Below are positions 45,129 to 53,734 of a DNA stretch of 64,000 nt, in pieces; position 1 is the stretch's first letter, and every line of letters begins with the position of its first letter. Source of the stretch: a virus. Where the stretch lies: the IMG/VR virus record IMGVR_UViG_3300009182_000043, positions 1 through 64,000 of that record; one strand, 5' to 3'. Below the pieces are notes generated by a model. That model ran no database searches, had not been told where the DNA came from, and saw only the letters and a program-made list of their open reading frames with translations. The position numbers and the translations under genes were made by a program.

Positions 45129-46034
45129 TTATTCTTCGTAGACGGTAGAACTAGTTCCAACACCTTGGCGTGACCAGCTTGGATTAAGCCCGTTCATTTC
45201 TAAAATATCATCACGGATATTTTGATTGCGCTTTTCGGTGTTCAATACACGACAGAAACTATTAGTAATAGCCGCTGTATAATATGCAAATGGGTTTGCC
45301 GATTTAGCTTCATTGAAACGTAAGCCAACATATGTAAGTTGTAGAATGGCTGAATTACGCATCTCATCATTGTATGTGTACCCGCGCCAATTAAACTTCA
45401 TTGCGTATTTTTCACATAACATAATGTACATACGGGCAAGCTTGTTGGTGATATTTCCATGATCCTTACCAAACTCACCGTTTTCTAAATCACCTTTCCA
45501 ATGACTTTTTCCGATAACTCTGAAAGTGTTTGTGCTATCTAAGCGGAAGTGCTGAAACGGCGGGAAGTTGACTTTAACATGTACCATGTCGTCAACTTCT
45601 TTAGCAGTAGTAGGATCTTCTAAGTCAGCAAAAATCTCATCAGCATCGCCCTCGTATTCAAAGATATCTTTAGCAGTTTTCTTTTTGTCTACCTTACGTG
45701 GTTGTTTGGGTGCGACCGGAATATGATCCCAAGTCATTACTCTAAACACTAAGTCTGTTGTAGGAATAGATATTGGATCAGTCGTGCCTTTAGCAATACC
45801 CTGCTCAACATCCAATCTTTCAGCACGATTTTCACGTGCTAACTGAATGTTTTCTGGCTTGTATGCGTATTCTAAGCTTTGGGGAATGCTAGCTTGGGGC
45901 ATATCCACGATAAAATCATATCTATGGTCTGTGTCTGCTAGAAAAGTGCAATATGAGTTTTTGCTACTGTGAATCTCTTTTAAAATGTCTTTATTATTTA
46001 AATAATTTACTGGTTTTTTAGTTATGATAGTCAT
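45129..46034 (-). CDS. gp55: Late-transcription sigma factor gp55
   Basis: gp55 binds host core RNA polymerase and directs it to TATAAATA-type late promoters, with activation by the sliding clamp. The conserved region is in the C-terminal half: FNWRGYTYNDEMRNSAILQL, YVGLRFNEAKSANPFAYYTA and ITNSFCRVLNTEKRNQNIRD, corresponding to a sigma region-2-like helical domain. The protein is 301 aa against 185 in T4; the extra length is an N-terminal region of about 150 residues with acidic and PKQPRKVDKKKT segments. It has its own sigma70-like promoter, overlapped by a perfect palindrome. Late boxes before several structural genes in this window fit its role. Confidence 0.9.
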   Translation of the reverse strand: MTIITKKPVNYLNNKDILKEIHSSKNSYCTFLADTDHRYDFIVDMPQASIPQSLEYAYKPENIQLARENRAERLDVEQGIAKGTTDPISIPTTDLVFRVMTWDHIPVAPKQPRKVDKKKTAKDIFEYEGDADEIFADLEDPTTAKEVDDMVHVKVNFPPFQHFRLDSTNTFRVIGKSHWKGDLENGEFGKDHGNITNKLARMYIMLCEKYAMKFNWRGYTYNDEMRNSAILQLTYVGLRFNEAKSANPFAYYTAAITNSFCRVLNTEKRNQNIRDDILEMNGLNPSWSRQGVGTSSTVYEE

Positions 46035-46052
46035 AAGTGGTTAATGTTTCCT

Positions 46053-46068
46053 TGTTACAATTGTAACA
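46053..46068. promoter_or_regulatory. Perfect 16-bp palindrome, candidate operator of gp55
   Basis: TGTTACAATTGTAACA is a perfect inverted repeat with no spacer, starting 19 nt upstream of the gp55 ATG. It contains the whole -10 hexamer (46060-46065) of the proposed gp55 promoter, so a dimeric repressor bound there would block polymerase. Confidence 0.6.
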
Positions 46069-46088
46069 GAATTGTAGACAAAAAGCAA
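46060..46088 (-). promoter_or_regulatory. Sigma70-like promoter of gp55
   Basis: The minus strand has TTGCTT (46083-46088) and TACAAT (46060-46065) at the ideal 17-nt spacing. An AAGGA string lies between promoter and ATG. This would make gp55 early or middle transcribed by host polymerase, as needed before late genes. Confidence 0.6.
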
Positions 46089-46131
46089 CTATTTTTATTA
46101 GGAAAAGGTAAAAATAGCACTTTTTAGTAGC

Positions 46132-46139
46132 GATAAATA
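46132..46139 (+). promoter_or_regulatory. Late-promoter-like box GATAAATA before the baseplate operon
   Basis: GATAAATA followed by TATT lies 20 nt upstream of the gp48-like ATG. The 12-mer CGATAAATATAT recurs before gp6 (53705-53716). One base differs from the T4 consensus. Confidence 0.6.
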
Positions 46140-46159
46140 TATTTAGTAAAGGTTTAAAT

Positions 46160-47236
46160 ATGGCAACGAATTATGGATTAACAGCACCTTCAGTAGCACC
46201 CGGCGAAGAGCCACTGGCTCAAACACAAAATAGTATACTGACTGCAATAAACACTGCTCCTGTGTCAAGCCCTGCACCGGTATCATATTCAATTTATTCT
46301 GAGGGTACCCCCAATTTGAATGCGATGTCTCTCAATCAAACTTCTAATACTCTCCCTGAAAATCCAAGTAATACTAATGCCGCACAAGAGACCCCAAATT
46401 TTAAAGTACCTGTATCGGGACTTCCTAGCAACGACTGGAGATTAACTCTAAAACTTGCACCCAATTCAACGTATTTGTATAACGCACCAGACCCCGGCAT
46501 TTTAGCTCCTTTAAAAGGTAAAGGAGTAATATTTCCATATACTCCTTCTATTAACATGAACTATACATCAAATTATGAACCAACTGATTTGACTCATAGC
46601 AATTATAAAATATATCAATACAAAAATAGCAGTGTAGGTGAAATAACTATACAAGGAGATTTTACTGCACAAGACACAAGTGAAGCAAATTATTTACTAG
46701 CAGTAATTCATTTCTTTAGATCCGCTACAAAAATGTTCTATGGTCAAGATAAAAATCCACCAAACGGAACTCCTCCCCCACTATGTTATCTAAGTGGGTT
46801 TGGACAGTATCAGTTTGATAAACATCCGGTAGCAATATCAAGTTTTAGCTATCATTTACCTGCTGACGTAGACTATATTAAGGCAGGGGTGTTGACAGGT
46901 CCTGGTTCCACTCCTAGCCAAGATGTAAAAACTTCCGAACCAAAAACTAAGGTTCCTCCTAGCACCAAGGTAGCAAATTTTGTATCAAATTTTGTCAGTA
47001 GTAAATTATTAAGATTAGAATCGTCTAAGTTAAAACCAAACGCAAAAATAGCAGATCCTGTATTTAAGGCAAATCAAATTGAATCACCTACTTATGTTCC
47101 AACTAAAATAAGCATTAATTTAACTTTATTACCAATCGTCAATCGTTACGATACAAGTCAGCGTTTCAGTTTAGAAAAATATGCAGAGGGAACATTATAT
47201 AGTGGTAGTTTATCTAACGACAAAGGTATTTGGTAA
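46160..47236 (+). CDS. Baseplate tail-tube cap protein, gp48-like
   Basis: The N-terminal 95 residues are low-complexity and Pro/Ser/Asn-rich. The core (PYTPSINMNYTSNYEPTDLT, GEITIQGDFTAQD, NYLLAVIHFFRSATKMFYGQ, PPPLCYLSGFGQYQFDKHPV, ISSFSYHLPADVDYI) is conserved in aquatic T4-like phages in the first gene of the baseplate operon. The C-terminus (TKISINLTLLPIVNRYDTSQ, GTLYSG) recalls the end of T4 gp48, the protein that caps the baseplate and starts tube growth; length also fits (358 against 364). gp54 is the alternative. It has a late box and AAAGG ribosome site, and its stop overlaps the gp53 start by one base. Confidence 0.6.
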   Translation: MATNYGLTAPSVAPGEEPLAQTQNSILTAINTAPVSSPAPVSYSIYSEGTPNLNAMSLNQTSNTLPENPSNTNAAQETPNFKVPVSGLPSNDWRLTLKLAPNSTYLYNAPDPGILAPLKGKGVIFPYTPSINMNYTSNYEPTDLTHSNYKIYQYKNSSVGEITIQGDFTAQDTSEANYLLAVIHFFRSATKMFYGQDKNPPNGTPPPLCYLSGFGQYQFDKHPVAISSFSYHLPADVDYIKAGVLTGPGSTPSQDVKTSEPKTKVPPSTKVANFVSNFVSSKLLRLESSKLKPNAKIADPVFKANQIESPTYVPTKISINLTLLPIVNRYDTSQRFSLEKYAEGTLYSGSLSNDKGIW

Positions 47237-47538
47237 TGGCATTATATAACGCATCTAGTCCATATCACGATTCAAGCATAGTGAATAATCAATTTTTGGA
47301 TATTATGGTCAACAGACCTATACCCAAAGACCCTATAGATATGTATTGGGAAATAACTCAAACATATCATTTACGTCCTGATTTATTGGCATACGACTTA
47401 TATGACAATGCTGGTTTGTGGTGGGTTTTTGCACAACGAAATCCAAATCGTTTAAAAGACCCACTGTTTGATTTTGTTGCAGGAACATCAATTTACTTAC
47501 CTCAAATGGCTAACATAAAACCCGCCCTAGGATTATAA
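47236..47538 (+). CDS. gp53: Baseplate wedge protein gp53-like (LysM-like), 100 aa
   Basis: I start it at the ATG at 47236, which overlaps the preceding stop (TAATG); a TTG two codons earlier is less likely. The core LLAYDLYDNAGLWWVFAQRN, then DPLFDFVAGTSIYLPQMA, corresponds to the gp53 signature (LYDNPxYHWVxxxxNxxxxPFxDxxxG) and has LysM-like character. T4 gp53 is 196 aa; this is a minimal version. gp53 joins wedges to one another during baseplate assembly. Its position in a baseplate operon with gp25, gp6 and gp5 supports the call. Confidence 0.8.
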   Translation: MALYNASSPYHDSSIVNNQFLDIMVNRPIPKDPIDMYWEITQTYHLRPDLLAYDLYDNAGLWWVFAQRNPNRLKDPLFDFVAGTSIYLPQMANIKPALGL

Positions 47539-47539
47539 G

Positions 47540-50005
47540 ATGGCATTTGAATTTACCGACGAACAACTAAAATGGTTGGGTAACGCAGACAAGCAAGACC
47601 CGTATGTTTTAGCACGTATGCCGGGACCAAAACCCCCGCCTAGTTATTTTACAAACCCCAAGGATCAAGCACTTGCAAAACAACGTTTTGCATCGGTGTT
47701 TGTTGAAACTGCGGAAATACCCGAACAACCTTCGGTGACTCCGGATCTTCCTGCTACAAATAACGAATTGACAGATGATGATTCAACCGACTCAACTTCT
47801 ACTGCTACTATACCGGTTGCAACAGAACCGGTTGTAGCAACGGAAGAAGAATACACTCCTGGTATGCCCGGAGCCAGAACATATAATCCATTGAGTAGAT
47901 TTAGTAGCTACAATTATCATATAACATTGTATATGATAACTCCAATGGCATATAGTAATTTTGTAGAAAATGGCAGTATTAATCCTTCAGGAATGTATAT
48001 TGTCGCTGAATCCGGTGGTACAAATGCAGACGGAAAGAATCAGCGTTTATTCAACTTAGATTTTTATATAGATGATTTAACATTTCAAACTTTTTTAAAC
48101 ACCAAAGACACTGGTGGACCTAGTGTTGATTCTATTGATTTTAATTTTAAAATATACGAACCTTTTGGTTTTAATTTTCTAACATACTTAAAAGATGCGG
48201 CATTAAAAGTTGCTCGCTTAAGTACGCTTCCTGGAGCAGAAAAAGCTACACACCACATGCAACAATTATATATGATAGGAATTAAGTTTTATGGCTACGA
48301 CCAAAACGGTGATTTAGTAACCAATGATTCACTTAATAAATTAATACCTAATTCAAAAAACGGTTCAAATCTTCAAGCTAACCCAGACAGTGGTATTTTT
48401 ACAAGGTATTTACCAATAACTATCATTGATTTTCAATTTAAATTAGATGGAAAACTAACTGCATATGCAATTAAGGCTGCTAACGTGTCCGTTGCAAAAG
48501 GCAATGGCGTAGCCAGAAATCAAATTAAAAATCCTCAACAAGTGGTAGGGAAAAATGTCGAAGAAACATTGATGAATTTAGAAAAAGTTATAAACAAAGA
48601 ACAAACCGATCAATTAGATAAAGAAGAAATTAAAGTTGCAAATAAATTTATAATAAAATTTGCTAATCCTAATTCTAGAAGTATTAAAGATGCTACAATA
48701 ATTACTTCAGCCGAAGCACAGCGAATAAAATCAAACATTACTGGATTAAAAGAAATTAACGATGTTAGCCAAGTGAATGATAAAAATGCAAGTCAGGCAC
48801 AACCAGATAACAATACCCGCAGTGTAAGTTTTGCTAAAGGTACTGCTATTACACAAGCAATTGAAAGAATTATTGCACAAAGTACTTTTATAACTAATGG
48901 GTTAAGTAGAAATTTAACAGAAGATGAAGAAAACGCTGATGATAACAGTAAATCAGGATCTGGTAAAAAGATGAAATGGTTTGTTATAAGCCCGATTGCA
49001 AAAATTATAGCTTATGATACTACTGTCAATGATTTTGCATATGAAATAACTTACTTGATTAATGAGTATAAAATACCTTTTGTAAGGTCTGCTTTTGTAA
49101 AAAATGTTGAAGGATATTATGGACCTCATAAACGATATCAATATTGGTTTACTGGAAAAAACACAGAGGTCATTAGTTACGAACAGAAATATAATGGTTT
49201 ATATTATATGGATACACCGGTAAATCCTGAACCCGGAAAAGAAATGCCCAACACCGGTGGGTATGCCGCCCCATATAATACAAACACCCCGTCAAACGCA
49301 GATACTTCTACTATGTTTGAAAAGGGAGGTGAAGCTATTGGAAGTTTAAGAACTAACCTATACAATCCGGCAGATCAAATAACATCATCTATTACTATAA
49401 TAGGTGATCCTGATTTTATCGTAACTACTGTTGGAGTAGACTATACTGCATATGAATCTTTTTACGGTGCTGACTACTCAATTGACCCTCACGCAGGGCA
49501 AGTGTTTATTGAAATTGACTTTAAACAAGTAATTGATTACAACAATGATACTGGTGTAATGGCTGCAAATGATAAATTGAGTGCATATAATTATCCAAAG
49601 TCTTTAAAAAATGTTCAAGGTATAACTTACATGGCAAAGGATGTTGTGTCAACATTCTCAAGAGGTAAATTTACACAAGAACTACACACTGTGCTTTGGA
49701 GCCCGCCCACAGACGATAATTCATCAACTTCTAACTCTGAATCAAATAGAGAAAATCAAAAAAATGCAGAGACAAAAAATAAAGATAATGCAAAAGGAAA
49801 ATTGGTTGGTTTTTCTTCAGAAGAATCTACTGGTGGTGATTCTTCAGTTTTAGCTTCTAGTGATACTTCAACTGGTCGTGAATTTGGTAATTTGCCAGAT
49901 AACTTAGAAAGTACGAACACTCCAACAACAGCAGGCGCAAAAATTATGAGTGTAAATTATCCATACAATCAAAGACCAGATGATGATAATTCAAGTTATG
50001 CATAA
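47540..50005 (+). CDS. Putative baseplate hub/structural protein, 821 aa
   Basis: It follows gp53 by 1 nt and precedes the gp5 spike. A flexible acidic Ser/Thr/Asp-rich region occupies residues about 50-110. Conserved-looking blocks are [YNPLSRFSSYNYHITLYMIT], [FNLDFYIDDLTFQTFLNTKD], [FNFKIYEPFGFNFLTYLKDA], then YEITYLINEYKIPFVRSAF and QVFIEIDFKQVIDYNNDTG. The C-terminal 100 residues are again low complexity. Large proteins of this type occupy the slot before gp5 in aquatic T4-like baseplate operons. By position it could do the job of T4 gp27, the hub ring that carries gp5, but I cannot show homology by eye. Confidence 0.6.
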   Translation: MAFEFTDEQLKWLGNADKQDPYVLARMPGPKPPPSYFTNPKDQALAKQRFASVFVETAEIPEQPSVTPDLPATNNELTDDDSTDSTSTATIPVATEPVVATEEEYTPGMPGARTYNPLSRFSSYNYHITLYMITPMAYSNFVENGSINPSGMYIVAESGGTNADGKNQRLFNLDFYIDDLTFQTFLNTKDTGGPSVDSIDFNFKIYEPFGFNFLTYLKDAALKVARLSTLPGAEKATHHMQQLYMIGIKFYGYDQNGDLVTNDSLNKLIPNSKNGSNLQANPDSGIFTRYLPITIIDFQFKLDGKLTAYAIKAANVSVAKGNGVARNQIKNPQQVVGKNVEETLMNLEKVINKEQTDQLDKEEIKVANKFIIKFANPNSRSIKDATIITSAEAQRIKSNITGLKEINDVSQVNDKNASQAQPDNNTRSVSFAKGTAITQAIERIIAQSTFITNGLSRNLTEDEENADDNSKSGSGKKMKWFVISPIAKIIAYDTTVNDFAYEITYLINEYKIPFVRSAFVKNVEGYYGPHKRYQYWFTGKNTEVISYEQKYNGLYYMDTPVNPEPGKEMPNTGGYAAPYNTNTPSNADTSTMFEKGGEAIGSLRTNLYNPADQITSSITIIGDPDFIVTTVGVDYTAYESFYGADYSIDPHAGQVFIEIDFKQVIDYNNDTGVMAANDKLSAYNYPKSLKNVQGITYMAKDVVSTFSRGKFTQELHTVLWSPPTDDNSSTSNSESNRENQKNAETKNKDNAKGKLVGFSSEESTGGDSSVLASSDTSTGREFGNLPDNLESTNTPTTAGAKIMSVNYPYNQRPDDDNSSYA

Positions 50006-50028
50006 TATTGTAATGATGGAAGATAAAA

Positions 50029-53000
50029 ATGACTAATAACGTAGTAAAAATCAAAGGAACCACTTCTGCTAATAAACAGGGTAAGGGTGGTAGTATCAGT
50101 ATAAACTATGCAGTAAAAGGTATAGTAAAGAACGTTATAGATGCAAACAGATCAGGAAGAATTCAAGTGTTCATTTCTGATTTTGGTGCAAAAGACGAGA
50201 ACGCAGTAACAAGCTGGACTACAGTAAGTTATATGAGTCCTTTCTTTGGTATTACTCAGGGAGACAACGGCAACGGAAGTAGTGGTGAAGGCTCATTTAA
50301 AAACAACCATCACAGCTATGGTTTTTGGGCTGTACCGCCTGATATAGGAACTGAAGTCATATGTATATTTTTAAATGGTAAACAAGATTTTGGATATTAT
50401 ATCGGCTGTATTCCAAAAGTAGGATTGCATCACATGGTTCCTGGCATAGGTGCTTCAAGTCACATAAGTTCAAATAGTAGTGAAGCTGATAGTTACGGCG
50501 GTGCAACAGCATTGCCTGTTGTAGAATGGAATGACGTTGGTAATGACGAATTAAGTAATTTTCTTGATGTTAATCGTCCAGTACATAGTGCAGTTGCAGG
50601 ACAATTGCAACAACAAGGTTTATTACGTGATCCAATTAGAGGTGCAATTTCAAGTTCTAGTATGCGTGAAACACCATCACGTGTGTTTGGTATATCTACA
50701 CCCGGTAGACCTATATATAAAGGTGGATTGGGTGACGGAGTTAATGATACTGCTATTGCAGAAGGTATACCGAAACAAACAGACAGTAATCTTAAAGTAA
50801 CTTCTCGCCGAGGTGGACATAGTTTTGTGATGGATGACGGTAGTGTAGAAGGACAAAATCAATTAATAAGATTGCGTACAAGTTCTGGTCATCAAATTAC
50901 TATGAGTGATGATGGTCAAACTTTATTTGTGATACATGCCAATGGTCAGAGTTATGTAGAGTTGGGCAAAGAAGGCACTGTAGATATCTATTCAATGAAC
51001 AGTTTTAATGTTCGCTCACAAGGAGATATTAATTTTCACGCAGACAACAATGTCAACATACATGCTGAAAAAAAACTTAACATATATGCTGAACAAATTA
51101 ATATTCAAAGTGACAAAGAAACTAATATACGAATCGGAAGCGAATTTACACAACATACAGTTGGAGACCATACACTTAAAGTTGATAAGGGGTTGAGCAT
51201 GAACTCAACATCAGATGCTTCTTTGGCATCAAGTGCAACAACATATATAAACGGTAGTGTTATTAACTTGAATACCGGTGCAACTTCATTAAACCCCGAA
51301 GCAGTAAAATCATTTACTAAAACATCGCATGTTGATACATTATCTGATAGTTCTAAGGGTTGGGTGGTAACCCCAGGAAAACTTAACAGTATAACCAGTC
51401 GTGCCCCTGCACATACACCTTGGGCAAATGCTAATTTAGGAGTTGATGTTCAAGTAAAAGCTTCTGCTAGCGATTCATTACCTAGCCCACCGTCAGCTCA
51501 AGTTGATGCAGTAAATAGTTCAGTTCCAACTAATCCAAAGAATCCTACTTATCCTGCAGTTGCCGCAACCGTACCATCAGCAGATTCAACAGGGGAATTA
51601 GATAAAGGTACAACTCAAGCAATTATTTCTCAACAAGCAGTGACCGTAGCAAACGGCCCGGCTAAAGATGCAGTTTCCGCAGGTTCTGGTGTAGTGGACA
51701 TTAATGGTACAAAACAAGCAATATTAGGAAAATTAGGACAAACACCAACTCAACTAGAACAAGCTGGGATTATTAAACCGGGTAGTGCAGCCTTGGCCAA
51801 TTCATTGGTAGCAAAAGGCAAAACAGTTGAAGAAGCATTACCACCAAGCTTGTTTACTGGGAAAGACGGAGTCAATAGTGTTTCAGATTATGTACAAAAT
51901 CCTAAGGCGCAAGTGTCCGGTGCAACCACTATAATGGAAAACGGATATAGCTCTCTCAAATCTTCTGGAATAATTACTGGTAAAGAAAGTCAATCTAGTG
52001 TTGGTGGGTTGTTATCTAGTTCATTAACACATGGGTCAGACGCAACTATTGGGTTTGTTAAAGGATTAGGCACTACAACACAATCAACTAGTACCGGCGC
52101 TAAGATAAGTTCAAGTATTACTGATGGAAATTATGCAGCCAATTTAAATGAAAAATCTATGAGTTCAACAGGTACAATAGGAGATTCAATTAAGAAAACA
52201 ACAACCTCAATAATTGATAACGCAAAAAATGCAGCCTCAAAAGGATTTGATGCGGTTAAGTCAGTTTTCAAAGGTTTTTCTGCTAATAAGCCCGTAAACT
52301 TAACAGTCGCTACAGCAGAAAATGATCCTAATTATAAACCGGCGTTTGTTAAAGACCCGGCAACAGGCAGAGATGTTAGAAATTTTAGCGATGCAGAGTT
52401 AGCACAAATGAAGTCTAATAACAGTGAATTAAACAAAACACTAACTGCAAGCATGGGACTTCAACCCGGCGGATCATTGTCTACTTCTTTATCTAACGAA
52501 GGATCTGCTCTTAAAAACTCAATATCAACTTCAAGCACCTCGGAAAGTTCTATGAGTGCATTGACCTCTCCAGCAAATAATTTAGGACTTACTAACGGAA
52601 GCGGGTTAAAAAGTTTAACTAATGGAGCGCCCGATTTGTCAGCATTAGCAGGTGCACCTAGTACAGAAAATTTACCGGTCAAATTGCCACAGAACGCACA
52701 AACTATAGCAAAATCTTCATCACCAACTGGTACTACATTAAGCAGTGTAACTTCTCCTGGATTAGGTTTAGGAGCATTTGAAGATGGATTAGCGTCATTG
52801 GGTTCTTTTGTTAACAAGGCTGATCCTGCTAGTTCAAAACCTAATTTAGGGGCTATACCCAAAGGTGGTGAAAATAGCACTGTTCTTCCTACTTTCGCCG
52901 TAGATACAGTAGACCGAACAGAACTTAATTCATTGTCAAAATCTTTACTGGGACCGGGGGTCGCACTACCAATCACTTCGGGCGGTGCATTGAACGTAAA

Positions 53001-53226
53001 ACCATTAAGTGCGGAATCATCTGCCAAATATGATACTTTGAAAAAAGAATTAGACGATTTAGATAAAAACAAAAAATGGGACCTACAAACCGCAAAAAAT
53101 AAAGCTGAAAAGAAATACGGAGCTGACAGTGCAGAATATGCGAGCGCCAATCAGGATTATAAGGATTGCATCAAACGCATTGAGGATATTAGAAAAGAAA
53201 TGTACAGTTTGACTACAGGACAATAA
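50029..53226 (+). CDS. gp5: Baseplate central spike protein gp5 without visible lysozyme domain, 1065 aa
   Basis: Residues about 25-135 form an OB-fold region (VKGIVKNVIDANRSGRIQVF, YGFWAVPPDIGTEVICIFLN, YYIGCIP). Residues about 255-400 show the VgrG-like spike signature: GGHSFVMDDGS, LIRLRTSSGHQITMSDDGQT, YVELGKEGTVDIYSMNSFNV and NFHADNNVNIHAEKKLNIYA, strands of a triple beta-helix. T4 gp5 has a lysozyme domain between OB fold and helix; here the connecting 120 residues show no lysozyme motif. Residues about 430-1065 are a long Ser/Ala/Thr-rich low-complexity extension with a charged helical end, not present in T4 (575 aa). Role: membrane-piercing spike. Confidence 0.85.
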   Translation: MTNNVVKIKGTTSANKQGKGGSISINYAVKGIVKNVIDANRSGRIQVFISDFGAKDENAVTSWTTVSYMSPFFGITQGDNGNGSSGEGSFKNNHHSYGFWAVPPDIGTEVICIFLNGKQDFGYYIGCIPKVGLHHMVPGIGASSHISSNSSEADSYGGATALPVVEWNDVGNDELSNFLDVNRPVHSAVAGQLQQQGLLRDPIRGAISSSSMRETPSRVFGISTPGRPIYKGGLGDGVNDTAIAEGIPKQTDSNLKVTSRRGGHSFVMDDGSVEGQNQLIRLRTSSGHQITMSDDGQTLFVIHANGQSYVELGKEGTVDIYSMNSFNVRSQGDINFHADNNVNIHAEKKLNIYAEQINIQSDKETNIRIGSEFTQHTVGDHTLKVDKGLSMNSTSDASLASSATTYINGSVINLNTGATSLNPEAVKSFTKTSHVDTLSDSSKGWVVTPGKLNSITSRAPAHTPWANANLGVDVQVKASASDSLPSPPSAQVDAVNSSVPTNPKNPTYPAVAATVPSADSTGELDKGTTQAIISQQAVTVANGPAKDAVSAGSGVVDINGTKQAILGKLGQTPTQLEQAGIIKPGSAALANSLVAKGKTVEEALPPSLFTGKDGVNSVSDYVQNPKAQVSGATTIMENGYSSLKSSGIITGKESQSSVGGLLSSSLTHGSDATIGFVKGLGTTTQSTSTGAKISSSITDGNYAANLNEKSMSSTGTIGDSIKKTTTSIIDNAKNAASKGFDAVKSVFKGFSANKPVNLTVATAENDPNYKPAFVKDPATGRDVRNFSDAELAQMKSNNSELNKTLTASMGLQPGGSLSTSLSNEGSALKNSISTSSTSESSMSALTSPANNLGLTNGSGLKSLTNGAPDLSALAGAPSTENLPVKLPQNAQTIAKSSSPTGTTLSSVTSPGLGLGAFEDGLASLGSFVNKADPASSKPNLGAIPKGGENSTVLPTFAVDTVDRTELNSLSKSLLGPGVALPITSGGALNVKPLSAESSAKYDTLKKELDDLDKNKKWDLQTAKNKAEKKYGADSAEYASANQDYKDCIKRIEDIRKEMYSLTTGQ

Positions 53227-53236
53227 AGGAAAAAAC

Positions 53237-53686
53237 ATGGCAATATATTATGGATTCTCAACACAACATATTAATTCAATTAGGTCTAACGATATACCTA
53301 CAGGATTATCTAATTACAATAAGAAAATAGGTACTTCTTCAGTCGGGGCAAAAAAGTATAAAGTCACGGATGATGAATTAGTAATATTAGATTTCCTCAA
53401 TGCGCTGAATATTCCGCAAGGATCAAAACCGGGAAAAGCTTCTTATGGTACAAATATTTGGAATTTTATATATGAGCCAAATACTCCTGATACCGTTGCA
53501 TTACTTAAAGAAGAATTGTTAAGAATTTCTAGAATGGACCCAAGATTGATTATTAATTCAATTGATGTTTACTCTCAAGAAAATACAATTGTTGCACAGA
53601 TTGAGTTGGCAATAAATCCAACAAATCAAGCACAAACATTGAGTATTATGTTTGACCAACAAACAAATACTGCTACGCTAGCTTAA
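53237..53686 (+). CDS. gp25: Baseplate wedge protein gp25
   Basis: This is a small (149 aa) wedge subunit of the GPW/gp25 family, structurally related to the sheath-initiating protein of contractile tails and type VI secretion. Family features are VTDDELVILDFLNALNIPQG, KASYGTNIWNFIYEPNTPD (the YGTxLWxxxFEPN motif) and RMDPRLIINSIDVYSQEN. T4 gp25 is 132 aa. It starts 10 nt after gp5 with an AAAGGA ribosome site. Order gp5-gp25-gp6 matches the T4 baseplate cluster. Confidence 0.92.
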   Translation: MAIYYGFSTQHINSIRSNDIPTGLSNYNKKIGTSSVGAKKYKVTDDELVILDFLNALNIPQGSKPGKASYGTNIWNFIYEPNTPDTVALLKEELLRISRMDPRLIINSIDVYSQENTIVAQIELAINPTNQAQTLSIMFDQQTNTATLA

Positions 53687-53705
53687 AAACCGGTATTTTT
53701 ATAAC

Positions 53706-53713
53706 GATAAATA
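53706..53713 (+). promoter_or_regulatory. Late-promoter-like box GATAAATA before gp6
   Basis: The sequence CGATAAATATAT at 53705-53716 is identical over 12 nt to that before the gp48-like gene. It lies 21 nt upstream of the gp6 ATG, giving gp6 and the giant downstream gene their own late promoter inside the operon. Confidence 0.6.
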
Positions 53714-53734
53714 TATTAGAGAGATACTACATTT

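Noticed and set aside
52461-53150. A 229-codon minus-strand frame opposite the end of gp5
   Set aside because: It mirrors the low-complexity Ser/Ala/Thr tail of gp5, has no homologous motif and lies against the operon direction.
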